Under the pieces are notes generated by a model. That model saw nothing but the letters and a program-made list of their open reading frames with translations, ran no database searches and was not told the DNA's origin. 64,000 nt of DNA from Paeniglutamicibacter kerguelensis (GTDB taxonomy: Bacteria; Actinomycetota; Actinomycetes; Actinomycetales; Micrococcaceae), in assembly GCF_017876535.1 (NCBI RefSeq), contig NZ_JAGIOF010000003.1:1-64000 (forward strand). Reading direction: 5' to 3'. A program made the translations under genes and the position numbers. Numbering within the stretch: position 1 is the stretch's first letter; the number at the start of each line of letters is the position of its first letter. Positions 54,198 to 62,795 of this stretch are shown in pieces.

Positions 54198-54934
54198 GAG
54201 TCCTCCTGGGGTAGGTCGTGGGTGGTGGAAGTTTGGGTGATGTGGGCGTCGGCGAGGGTCTCGGCCATGCGGACCCCCGCCAGCAGCCCCGAGACGACGG
54301 GGCGGGAAATCGCCTGCGACAGCCGTGGGGCAATGCGTCCCATGACCGATCCGGTGAGCACCAGCGTGTCGCCGAGCTCCTCGTCCCCAAGGCCCATGCA
54401 GGCTTCGATGAGTTGGGCCAAGAGTTCGTCGGGCGAGGTGCTGGCCGCACGGCTGGAGGATCGGGCCGGAACGATGGAGGCAAGCCGTCCTTCCAACCCA
54501 TAACCGCGCACCAGCGCCCGCATGCCGGGGATCTTGCCCGGCGCCAACACCGCGACGCTGAACCTGGCACCCATGGCGCAGGCCTGCAGTATGCCTGCCT
54601 CGGCGATGCCCACGACCGGTCGGTTTGTCACCTCGCGCGCCGCGGCGAGGCCGGGATCGTTGCCGCAGGCCACCACGAAGGCGTCGAAGTCATCGCTCCA
54701 TTGCCGTACCAGTTCGGCGGTATGCACCCCGGAGATGGCGACATCCAGCAGCGTATCGATCCCCGCCGGACCCTCCTCCGGGTTCATGAAGTGCGCTTCG
54801 GTTCCCTCGCGAAGAACAGGGGTGAGGGTGTCGGCAAGTTGCGCCGTGACGGATGCCGAGCTGTTCGAGTTGATCACTGCGATCCGGCGGGTGGCCGCCG
54901 CACGCGTCGCCGGTGCTGTGCGCAGCGTGCTCAT
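54194..54934 (-). CDS. Asp/Glu/hydantoin-racemase-fold protein with one catalytic Cys
   Basis: 246 residues. IAVINSNSSASVT at the start and VVACGNDPGL (Cys90) match the hydantoin racemase family. The second catalytic cysteine, normally in a V-L-G-C-A-G-M segment, is replaced: LVLTGSVM at 191-198. A two-base racemase mechanism is therefore unlikely, and a decarboxylase, isomerase or non-catalytic role should be considered. ATG 54934 overlaps the ABC ATPase stop (ATGA). Confidence 0.84.
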   Translation of the reverse strand: MSTLRTAPATRAAATRRIAVINSNSSASVTAQLADTLTPVLREGTEAHFMNPEEGPAGIDTLLDVAISGVHTAELVRQWSDDFDAFVVACGNDPGLAAAREVTNRPVVGIAEAGILQACAMGARFSVAVLAPGKIPGMRALVRGYGLEGRLASIVPARSSSRAASTSPDELLAQLIEACMGLGDEELGDTLVLTGSVMGRIAPRLSQAISRPVVSGLLAGVRMAETLADAHITQTSTTHDLPQEDS

Positions 54935-56466
54935 GCTGCCACGTAGCACTGCTCGGTGATCTGCTTGGCAGTCGCACCGACCATTTCGCGGCGTACCAGC
55001 CCGCCGCGCATGATCAGCACCCTGTCGCAGAGGTGGCTTAGTTCCTCGTGCTCGGACGAAACCAGCAGCACTGCGACTCCCTGCTCCGCCATGCGGCGCA
55101 CATGTTCAAGCACCGTCCGCTTGGCGCCGACATCGACGCCCTGGGTGGGTTCGTGCAGGATCAGGCACTTCACCCCGGCCTTGGCCGCCCACTTGGCGAT
55201 GAGAACCTTTTGCTGGTTTCCGCCGCTGAGCGTTTCCAGGGGCCTGTCCGGGTCCCCCATGGGCCTGACGTCGAACTGCTCCATGGCCTCGACAACGCTG
55301 CGGCGCTCGGCCCGCGCATCGATCAGTCCCCGGCGGGTGAAGGTGCCGATGGAAACGAGCGTCAGGTTTTCGGCGATCGAGGCGCCCATGATCCCGGAGC
55401 GGCGCTTCCGATCCGCCGGGAGCATTGCAATGCCGGCGGCCGTTGCGTCCGTGGCGGAACTTGGCTTCACCTTCTTCCCGCCCACGGAGACCGTGCCCGA
55501 CTCGGCGTTCATGCTGCCGAGGATCAGATCCGGTACGTCGTCGTGGCCGGCACCGGCAAGCCCTGTCAGCCCGACGACCTCGCCTGGCCGGATGTCCAGG
55601 CTCAGCCCGTTGATGCCGCCGCCGCTGAGCTCATTGATCCGGATGGCGGGTTCGGAGCCCGCCACAAAGTGGCTGGTGCGCTCCGGAAAATGCGATTCCA
55701 GATCCCGACCGAGAATGTGTTTGGCGAGCTCCTTTTCCCCGCTGATGGTGCTGGTGGGGGCCTGCATGACGACGCTGCCGTCGCGCAGCACCAGCACCGA
55801 GTCGGTGGCAGTGAGCACCTCGTCGAGCCGGTGGGTGCAAAAGGCAATCGCCGTGCCGCTGGCGGCGGCTGCGCGCATCGCTTCGAAGAGCCTGTCACGC
55901 TCCACGCCGGTCAGGTTTGCCGTTGGCTCATCGAGCACCAGCAGGCTCGACCGTTCGCGGCCGCGGGCGTAAACCGCCCGGGCGATGGCGACGACTGCCT
56001 TCTCCGCCTGGGTCAGTTCCTGCACCGGCGTGGCCGGGTCTACATCGACGCCCAGGCCGGCGAGCAGTTCACGGACCTTGACCTTTTGCGCCTTCCAGTC
56101 GATCAAACCGCGCTTGCGCATCATCGCACCGACAAAAACGTTCTCCGTCACCGAAAGCGATCCCGCCAGGCCCAGGTCCTGATGGACGAAGGCGAAACCC
56201 AGGTTGGCCGAGCTGGTCGGGGTCAACGGGAGGGAGGCTTCCTTCCCGTTGACCCGCAGGGTGGCGCCGGCGTCGGGCTCGTAGATTCCGGCAAGGATCT
56301 TGAATAGCGTTGACTTGCCCGCCCCGTTCTCGCCCAGCACGCCGGTGACGGTTCCAGGGGCAAAGGTCAATGAAATATCGTGAAGGACCTTGGTCAGGCC
56401 GAATGTCTTCGAGGCTCCCGTGAGCACGATTCCCTCGTGTGCGGCCGCATCCAATGGGCTGGTCAT
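54931..56466 (-). CDS. Sugar-type ABC importer ATPase (RbsA-like)
   Basis: 511 residues, two ABC domains in tandem. GENGAGKST (near residue 43-51) and LVLDEPTANLTG are in the first. GLAGAGHDDVPDLIL and LSGGNQQKVLIAKW are in the second, degenerate domain, as in RbsA/AraG/XylG. AAAGGAGAG precedes the ATG. With the permease and binding protein genes it forms a complete importer. Confidence 0.93.
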   Translation of the reverse strand: MTSPLDAAAHEGIVLTGASKTFGLTKVLHDISLTFAPGTVTGVLGENGAGKSTLFKILAGIYEPDAGATLRVNGKEASLPLTPTSSANLGFAFVHQDLGLAGSLSVTENVFVGAMMRKRGLIDWKAQKVKVRELLAGLGVDVDPATPVQELTQAEKAVVAIARAVYARGRERSSLLVLDEPTANLTGVERDRLFEAMRAAAASGTAIAFCTHRLDEVLTATDSVLVLRDGSVVMQAPTSTISGEKELAKHILGRDLESHFPERTSHFVAGSEPAIRINELSGGGINGLSLDIRPGEVVGLTGLAGAGHDDVPDLILGSMNAESGTVSVGGKKVKPSSATDATAAGIAMLPADRKRRSGIMGASIAENLTLVSIGTFTRRGLIDARAERRSVVEAMEQFDVRPMGDPDRPLETLSGGNQQKVLIAKWAAKAGVKCLILHEPTQGVDVGAKRTVLEHVRRMAEQGVAVLLVSSEHEELSHLCDRVLIMRGGLVRREMVGATAKQITEQCYVAA

Positions 56467-56507
56467 CGATTCTCTCCTTTCCGGTCGATCCGCTTGCGCG
56501 GACCCGC

Positions 56508-57656
56508 TTACTTCCAGAGGTTGGCGTACTGCTGCTTGTAGTCGACGTTGTCGTAGAGGACTTCCTCGGAGGAAATGTCCAGCCCCTCGATGTTCTTCGC
56601 ATCGAAGAGCTTCACCGGCACCTCGCTCATCGCCGGTTCCGCCCCGGACAGGGCGCGCAGCGTGCGGTCCATCATGGCCCAGCCGAGCCAGTTGTTGCTG
56701 TTGCCCACGTCCACCGCCTGGATGCGCTTGTCCCTGATGAAGCCCAGGTTCGCCTCTACCGCATTGATGCTGCCGACGCGGATCTGGTCCTTGCGGCTGG
56801 AGAGCTCGACGGCGGGGATGGTGAATTGCGCGATCCCGTCGATGGCCGGGAAGATCCAGTTCAGCTTCGGGTTGCGGGAGATCTCCGAGCCGGTCAGGGT
56901 CTCTGCAGCGGTCTTGAAGTTCGACTGCATGAGGTCATCGACCTGCAGGCTGCATTCCGATGAGCAGAACTCATGGAAGCCCTCCTCGATGCCCTTGCGC
57001 ATCTCGGTGAAGGTTTCGATGGAAGGCAGATTCTGCACGACTCCGTGTGCCGGACCTTCGGTGTTGGCGATGGCGTAGGCGGCCAGCAGCTTGCCCGACT
57101 TCTTGTAGTCGATGCTCACTTCGCCTGCCGCTCCCTTTTCCAGCGGAGCATTCGCATCGACGTTCAGTGCGCCGATGACCGGGACACCTGCCTGGTTGGC
57201 GCTCTCGATGGCCGTCGGGAGCAGGTTGAAGTTGATTCCGAAAGCCACGATGGCCGATGATTTGGCCGCCAGGGCCTGGTTCACTTGCTTCGCCGCGGTG
57301 TCGGTCGAGCCCTTCGCGTCGTACACCTCGACCTTGACGCCGGCGCGTTCGCCAGCCTCCGTCATCCCGTCCAGTACGGCCCGAACGAATGGCAACGAGT
57401 TATCGAGGGTCACCGCCGCGATGGTCTTGCCGCGGAATTGCGAGATGTCGATCGCCTCGCCCGGTGAGAGGAATGCGGCCGGTTTGGCGTTTTCGCTGAC
57501 GAGTTGCTCGGCAGCGGACTTGCCGTCTACCGCGTTGACAGTGGAGCTGGCGAGCGAGGCTGTGCTGCTGTCGGTCTGACATGCCGTCAGGCTCAAGATT
57601 GCAAGGCCGAGGCCCAGGGTTGCCAGTGGCTTGGAGAGATTACGTGAGCGCTTCAT
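56508..57656 (-). CDS. ABC importer substrate-binding lipoprotein (RbsB-like)
   Basis: 382 residues. Signal peptide and lipobox LTAC (Cys26), then a type I periplasmic-binding fold (FRGKTIAAVTLDNSLPFVRAV, AIVAFGINFNLLPTAIESANQAGVPVIG). It has an unusually long stretch (30-70) before the first strand. Probably binds a sugar-like or small polar ligand. ATG 57656 follows GGAAGGAA. The frame is open upstream, but that part lies in the gap and the permease gene. Confidence 0.88.
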   Translation of the reverse strand: MKRSRNLSKPLATLGLGLAILSLTACQTDSSTASLASSTVNAVDGKSAAEQLVSENAKPAAFLSPGEAIDISQFRGKTIAAVTLDNSLPFVRAVLDGMTEAGERAGVKVEVYDAKGSTDTAAKQVNQALAAKSSAIVAFGINFNLLPTAIESANQAGVPVIGALNVDANAPLEKGAAGEVSIDYKKSGKLLAAYAIANTEGPAHGVVQNLPSIETFTEMRKGIEEGFHEFCSSECSLQVDDLMQSNFKTAAETLTGSEISRNPKLNWIFPAIDGIAQFTIPAVELSSRKDQIRVGSINAVEANLGFIRDKRIQAVDVGNSNNWLGWAMMDRTLRALSGAEPAMSEVPVKLFDAKNIEGLDISSEEVLYDNVDYKQQYANLWK

Positions 57657-57732
57657 TGCACTGATTCCTTCCGTGCGAGGTGGTGGAGAGCGGAGTGGGG
57701 AAATTACGATGTTGAAAAGCGGTGTTGAAGTA

Positions 57733-58788
57733 CTACGTTGAGGAAGCCGACTTGCGGCTGATGATTGCGGCGAATGAAACGGCAAGGACCAGGGCTGCAC
57801 CGTTGAACACGTTCTCCAACCAGCCCGCGCCGCCAAGCATCTGCAGCCCGGTGACGCCTGTAACGACGAGGAACACGGCGATGACGGTTCCCCAGGCGTT
57901 GAAGCGCCCCGGCTTGATGACCGTCGCCCCAAGGAAGACGGCCGCTGCGCCGGGAAGCAGGAAGGATGCCCCGAGGTTCGGATCGGCACTGCCGAGTCGG
58001 CCAACGTTGAGCACGCCTGCCAGTCCGCACAGGAACGCGCTGGCGGTCAGTGCGAAGACACGGATGCGGTTGGTCGGCAGGCCACTCAGGCGAGCGACTT
58101 CACGGCCCTCGCCGGTGAAGTAGATGTAGCGTCCGAGCGGGGTGTGTTCCATGAAAACCCACACCGCAAAGGCCAGCAGGAAGGCGAAGTAGACGGGCAG
58201 GGGCAGGCCGAGGAATTGGGCGGTGGCGATGTTGCTGAGGAATTCCGGGGCACCGGCGATGACCTGGGAGCCGGAGATCGCCAGGGTCAGCCCGGTGATC
58301 ACCGTTCCCATGCCGAGCGTGGTGATCATGGAGCTGATCCCGATCTTCACGATGAAGTAGGAGTTCAACAGACCCCAGACCATGGTCGAGGCCAGAGCGA
58401 TCGGGATGGCGATCTCACCCGGAAGACCGAGCTTTACGTGGAGCACGGAGAGGATGATCGAGGACCAGGCAATCATCGGGCCGAAGGAGAGATCGAACTC
58501 CCCCGCCGCGAAGGGTAGGACGAGTCCAAGCGCGGCAATGATCAGCACGCTCTGGGAGGACGTGACCACACGAAGGTTCTCGAAGGTGAAGAAGGTATCC
58601 GGTGCCGCGACAGAGAAAACAACGATCACGAAAATCAAGACGCCGAGCACCGCATACTTGTACATTAAGCGGCGGAACAATGAGTCCTGGGTGACGTTCG
58701 TTCTGTTCTTTCCCGATTCGGGAGGTTTTGGTGTGCTGCCGTTTTCAACCGGTGTTCGTTGCGCCGGCGGCGTACTGATCTGGCTCAT
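57733..58788 (-). CDS. ABC importer permease (RbsC-like)
   Basis: 351 residues with an N-terminal polar tail and about ten membrane helices. FAAGEFDLSFGPMIAWSSIILS matches the RbsC-type block, and YFTGEGREVARLSGLPTNRIRVFALTASAFLCGLAGVL is the conserved cytoplasmic loop. GGGAG lies before ATG 58788. A single permease gene is present, as is usual for RbsC-type homodimers. Confidence 0.91.
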   Translation of the reverse strand: MSQISTPPAQRTPVENGSTPKPPESGKNRTNVTQDSLFRRLMYKYAVLGVLIFVIVVFSVAAPDTFFTFENLRVVTSSQSVLIIAALGLVLPFAAGEFDLSFGPMIAWSSIILSVLHVKLGLPGEIAIPIALASTMVWGLLNSYFIVKIGISSMITTLGMGTVITGLTLAISGSQVIAGAPEFLSNIATAQFLGLPLPVYFAFLLAFAVWVFMEHTPLGRYIYFTGEGREVARLSGLPTNRIRVFALTASAFLCGLAGVLNVGRLGSADPNLGASFLLPGAAAVFLGATVIKPGRFNAWGTVIAVFLVVTGVTGLQMLGGAGWLENVFNGAALVLAVSFAAIISRKSASST

Positions 58789-58802
58789 TCGGTGTTCTCC
58801 CA

Positions 58803-59618
58803 TCACATAAAGTGGTCGGTGTCAGCGATGACGGTGGCAAGGCTGGAACCCGCCACCTCCAGCTCTATGGCGCTATTAGCCAAGAGCGAGATGGGCTCTC
58901 CGAGCCCGATTGCGTAAACGGTCACGGGTTCCGGGCGGCTGGCCGCCCTTTCCCCGAGGTGTTGCGCCCACGTGGTGCCCGCTTCGTCGGTGAGCTCGGC
59001 GACGGCACGCTGAATCTCATCCATGGCGGGCAGCCGACCGAGGGCCAGCGGCTTGCCGTCGCGCAGCATGCGGAACTCCGCACCGGCTAGCACCGAGAGG
59101 TGCGTGCCGGCCGAAACGAGGCGGATCACCCCACCGTTGACCGCGATACGATCTGCATCCTCGGTCTGGGACGTGCCGAAGGGGCACCACGAAACTTCAA
59201 GGCCGAGTTGCAGCTTGTCAGGCGTCGCCATGGCGCCCTTGCCTTGGGGTGCCTGAAGGCTCGGGGCAGGTTCGCTCCGGAATCCGAGCACCCCGCGTAC
59301 CCTCAAGGGAATCGATCCGACGGGAATTCGTGCGTTCGTCGACGAGAGCATGCGTTCGCCCAGGATGACTGGATCCAATCCATCGTGGGCGTTCAACAGC
59401 ACCGCACCCCGGTCACCTTTCGACATTCGTCTACGGATCACCTCGTCACGCACGAGTCGTGCGTCATCAATCGAGAATCCCGGAATCATCCGGCTCAGGG
59501 GTGTGATGCTGCGTCGCTGGACATCCGAGGAGACAATGAGATCGACCAATCGCCGGACCTCACGTCCTGTCAGTTCTGCGCTGGTGGCCCGGTTTTCCGC
59601 GGCCTGCAACTTTGTCAT
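58803..59618 (-). CDS. Divergent MhpD-fold (2-keto-4-pentenoate hydratase-like) protein
   Basis: 271 residues. The N-terminal SRMIPGFSIDDARLVRDEVIRRRMSKGDRGAV and the C-terminal LTDEAGTTWAQHLGERAASRPEPVTVYAIGLGEPISLLANSAIELEVAGSSLATVIA follow the hydratase/4-oxalocrotonate decarboxylase fold. The expected metal-binding E-x-E segment is not clear; the aligned region reads KLQLGLEVSW. The assignment is therefore tentative and catalysis may differ. First gene of the 11-gene operon, divergent from the SARP-type regulator. Confidence 0.65.
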   Translation of the reverse strand: MTKLQAAENRATSAELTGREVRRLVDLIVSSDVQRRSITPLSRMIPGFSIDDARLVRDEVIRRRMSKGDRGAVLLNAHDGLDPVILGERMLSSTNARIPVGSIPLRVRGVLGFRSEPAPSLQAPQGKGAMATPDKLQLGLEVSWCPFGTSQTEDADRIAVNGGVIRLVSAGTHLSVLAGAEFRMLRDGKPLALGRLPAMDEIQRAVAELTDEAGTTWAQHLGERAASRPEPVTVYAIGLGEPISLLANSAIELEVAGSSLATVIADTDHFM

Positions 59619-59724
59619 GGAGCCAGACTATGAAGCGCCCGGTTAACCAATCCGAAACGATCTCGTGTAATTTCAGTCACACTCGTTAACGCACTTTAAC
59701 GCGTTCGTTCACCGACGCCGTCAG
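59619..59724. promoter_or_regulatory. Divergent promoter region of the 11-gene operon and the SARP-type regulator
   Basis: 106 bp. It holds two close copies of TTAACGC (CGTTAACGCAC and TTTAACGCGTTCG, 59686-59707) that could be binding sites for the regulator or parts of a promoter. Confidence 0.45.
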
Positions 59725-62700
59725 ATGGAGCAGATCGTGTCACTGGAACACTCCCTTCCGTTGCTGCGAGGCAAGATCTCCGCGCCCTCGCTGCCCGAGA
59801 TCCTGGTTCCGCGGCCGCGGCTCGAGTCTTCGGTTCGGGACCGGTTGGGCGCGTTGCCGGTACTTGTGGTGTGCGCCAGCGCCGGTGCGGGAAAGACCAC
59901 AGCCGTTCGGACCGCACTGCGCGATGAACCCCAGGTTGCGTGGTTAACGCTCGATGCGGCGGATGCCTCCCCGGGCCGTCTGCTGACCTACATTGCCGCG
60001 GCTCTTGCGCCGTTCTCACCGAATCTGACGGAACTGGTTCAACACGCGATGGCCGCACAGGCACCCCACGGCGAGATTGCCGGGCTGCTGATCGAGTCCC
60101 TTTTCGGCGAGGTTCCAACCACGCTGGTTCTTGATCAGCTCGAACGCGTGGCTCCGCATCCGAAGGCGATGGAGGTCATCGATCATCTTGTCGGCTTCGC
60201 CCCGGCCAATGTGAAGATCATCCTGATCTCGCGCACCGCCATCACCCTGCCTTCCAGTGCGCCGCCAGGGTCGGAACGGCTGGACTACCTCATCGACCGC
60301 GAGCTTGCCTTCACACCGCAGGAAGCGGTTGTCGCGCTGCAGCAGGCCGGCGGTTCGACCGATGATGTCGATGCGGTCATGCGTGCCACCGGCGGGTGGG
60401 TGGTCGGTGTTCTCTTCGCGGGAACCACTGCGGAACCTATACGGATGGCCCTCCAACCTGAGATCGACCCGTTGCACGCATATCTATGGGCCCACGTCCT
60501 GCAGGGGTTGAACGACGAGCTGCGCGATTTCGCCATCACCACCTCGCTTCTGGTTTCCGTCGATGCCCAGCGCGCCACTGCACTGGGACTCGAACGCACC
60601 GAACGCTTCCTGACCGAGCTTCGGGCCCACAGGATCCCCGCGGTCTGGGCGCCGGGTGGCAAGTCTGTCCGGTACCACCCCGTGCTGCGCGATTATCTGT
60701 TGGTGCTGCTGGAGCGACGACCCCGCGCGGAGGTTGTTGCTCTCCGGCTCAAGTTCGGCCGCTTGCTCGCCTCCGAGGGGTTCCTCATCGAGGCGACCGA
60801 GGAGCTGCTGGCCATCGAGGCGCTGGCCGAGGCTTTGCCATACGCCGAGCAAGCCATCGAAACCTTGATCGATCGGCGCGACTACGACGTCGCAGACCGC
60901 TGGCTCGAGGAACTGGCAGATTTTGGCCAGGCCGGACTCAGCCCGCTGACTGTTGCCGAGCTGATGCTCTGCGTCGCCCGGGAGGAATACTGGCGCGGCG
61001 TGCGCATCGCCGACCAGTTGGCAGCCCTGGGGCAACGCGAGGCGCTTGCCCGCAGTTCCAGCCGCGCCGCCGCAATGATGATTTGGTGCTACTACCACGC
61101 CTGCCGGACGGAAGACATGGCCGAAATTCAGGGCGTGGCACCGCCGGGACCGGAGTTGGACGCGGCCAATGGTCTCCTCACGCTGATCGATTCACGAGAC
61201 GTAGCGGCACTCTCGCCCTACGGGAGCGCCAGCGGCCAGGTGGATGGCTTGTTGGCACGGCTGAGGTACTGGCGCGGAATGCTCGCCGAGGCATCGGCAC
61301 CTACCCAAAATCCGGCGACGGAGGCAGTCGTTGTGCCTTGGCGGGTCGCTGCACTTCGGGCCGTCGGCGAACTCGAACAGGCGCATCGACTCTATGCGCG
61401 GGTGGAAGCTGCGGGAATGATCACCGCAGGGCTCCTGGCAGTGGTGGGCGCCGAACTCTACATGGACATGGGACGCGAGTCTGACTCGCGGCGCTGCATC
61501 GAAGCGGGCCGCCTTGAGGCCAGACGCCTGGGTTCCGTGGTCTGGGATCTTTTCTCCCAGCTCTCGGAAGCCAAGCTCGAATTGCGGTTGGTGCGCGACC
61601 CCATCCGGGCACGGCAGGTCCTCGACGGGCTCGAACTTGAACCGCTGGCCCGCGTCTACCAGTCCACCGCCGAACAGATCGACACCTGGCACGGCCTGAG
61701 CCACCTGATGCTCGGCGAATACGAATCCGCCCGCTATCGGCTGCAACGTGCTGTCGCTTCAATGCGCGAGTCGGGCCGGGTGTTGGAACTCCCTACCGCC
61801 GCGGTGTACCTCGCCGAGGTTGCCTGGCATTGCAAGGACGATGAGGCTGCTGACACCGCATCCGACGAGGCCATGGCCGCCGCCCGGGCGCAGGGCACCG
61901 ACGAGGTGCTCTTGCGCGCCCTGCGTGAGTTCCCCGAGGTACTGTCCCGCAGGCTGGACTCGCTCGCCGACGGCGACACGGACTGGCACCGGCTCGGCGG
62001 AAGGCTGCTCAACGAGTCCACCCCGCAGGTGCTTTCCTCGTCCGTCGTCGTGCAGCTGCACGAGTTCGGAGCGCCGCAAATCCTCGTGGGCGACACCGAG
62101 GTACGACCCCGCATCGCCAAGAGCTATGAGCTACTGGCCTACTTCGCATCGATCGGCGAGAAGACAGTGACGCGCCAGCAACTACTCGATGCCCTGTTCG
62201 ACGGACGCGACACGAACGCCTCGAAATCATACCTGCGGCAGGTGGTGCACCAGCTTCGATCGGTGCTGCCCGAGGGCGTGGGGCCTTTCATCACCAACGA
62301 TGCAATCGCCTTCGCGGACCACGTCTCCATAGAGAGCGAAGCGGCACGCTTCGAGCAAATCGCGCAGCGATCCCAAAGCAACGATCCGCGCCGCCGGGAC
62401 CACGAAATCAAAGTTGCACTGGGAGCCTTCGACCAAGGCGGCTATCTTCCGAAAGCCAAATCGCTCTGGATCGACAACCGACGCGAGCAATTGCTCGGTG
62501 CAGCGACCGCGTTACGTCTCGAAGCTGCACGGCTGGCCTTCGAACAAGGATCATTCGCCAGGGCAGACAAGTTCGCGCGGGCCGTACTCAGCGAAGAACC
62601 GCTTCGCGAGGCCGCCTGGCGCTTGCGCATGCGCACTGCCGCCGCAATCGGCTCCTCCGACGACGTCCTGACCATCTACACCGAATGCGTCACCGCGATC

Positions 62701-62760
62701 ACCGCGATCGGAGCGGAACCCGCGCGCGAGACGAGGATGCTGCTCGAACAACTTCGTTAG
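59725..62760 (+). CDS. Large SARP/BTAD-type regulator with MalT-like NTPase domain
   Basis: 1011 residues. Walker A CASAGAGKTT is at 50-59 and VLDQLERVAPH near 135 is Walker B. A helical, TPR-like middle follows (about 330-750). Next comes a winged-helix segment (VVQLHEFGAPQILVGDTEVRPRIAKSYELLAYFASIGEKTVTRQQLLDALFDGRDTNASKSYLRQVVHQLRSVLP), and last a bacterial transcriptional activation domain (RREQLLGAATALRLEAARLA to the end). STAND-type regulators sense a ligand and activate transcription. It faces the 11-gene catabolic operon and probably activates it. Confidence 0.87.
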   Translation: MEQIVSLEHSLPLLRGKISAPSLPEILVPRPRLESSVRDRLGALPVLVVCASAGAGKTTAVRTALRDEPQVAWLTLDAADASPGRLLTYIAAALAPFSPNLTELVQHAMAAQAPHGEIAGLLIESLFGEVPTTLVLDQLERVAPHPKAMEVIDHLVGFAPANVKIILISRTAITLPSSAPPGSERLDYLIDRELAFTPQEAVVALQQAGGSTDDVDAVMRATGGWVVGVLFAGTTAEPIRMALQPEIDPLHAYLWAHVLQGLNDELRDFAITTSLLVSVDAQRATALGLERTERFLTELRAHRIPAVWAPGGKSVRYHPVLRDYLLVLLERRPRAEVVALRLKFGRLLASEGFLIEATEELLAIEALAEALPYAEQAIETLIDRRDYDVADRWLEELADFGQAGLSPLTVAELMLCVAREEYWRGVRIADQLAALGQREALARSSSRAAAMMIWCYYHACRTEDMAEIQGVAPPGPELDAANGLLTLIDSRDVAALSPYGSASGQVDGLLARLRYWRGMLAEASAPTQNPATEAVVVPWRVAALRAVGELEQAHRLYARVEAAGMITAGLLAVVGAELYMDMGRESDSRRCIEAGRLEARRLGSVVWDLFSQLSEAKLELRLVRDPIRARQVLDGLELEPLARVYQSTAEQIDTWHGLSHLMLGEYESARYRLQRAVASMRESGRVLELPTAAVYLAEVAWHCKDDEAADTASDEAMAAARAQGTDEVLLRALREFPEVLSRRLDSLADGDTDWHRLGGRLLNESTPQVLSSSVVVQLHEFGAPQILVGDTEVRPRIAKSYELLAYFASIGEKTVTRQQLLDALFDGRDTNASKSYLRQVVHQLRSVLPEGVGPFITNDAIAFADHVSIESEAARFEQIAQRSQSNDPRRRDHEIKVALGAFDQGGYLPKAKSLWIDNRREQLLGAATALRLEAARLAFEQGSFARADKFARAVLSEEPLREAAWRLRMRTAAAIGSSDDVLTIYTECVTAITAIGAEPARETRMLLEQLR

Positions 62761-62795
62761 ACGACGAACAGCCGGGGCGCGTGGCCGCGTAACAT

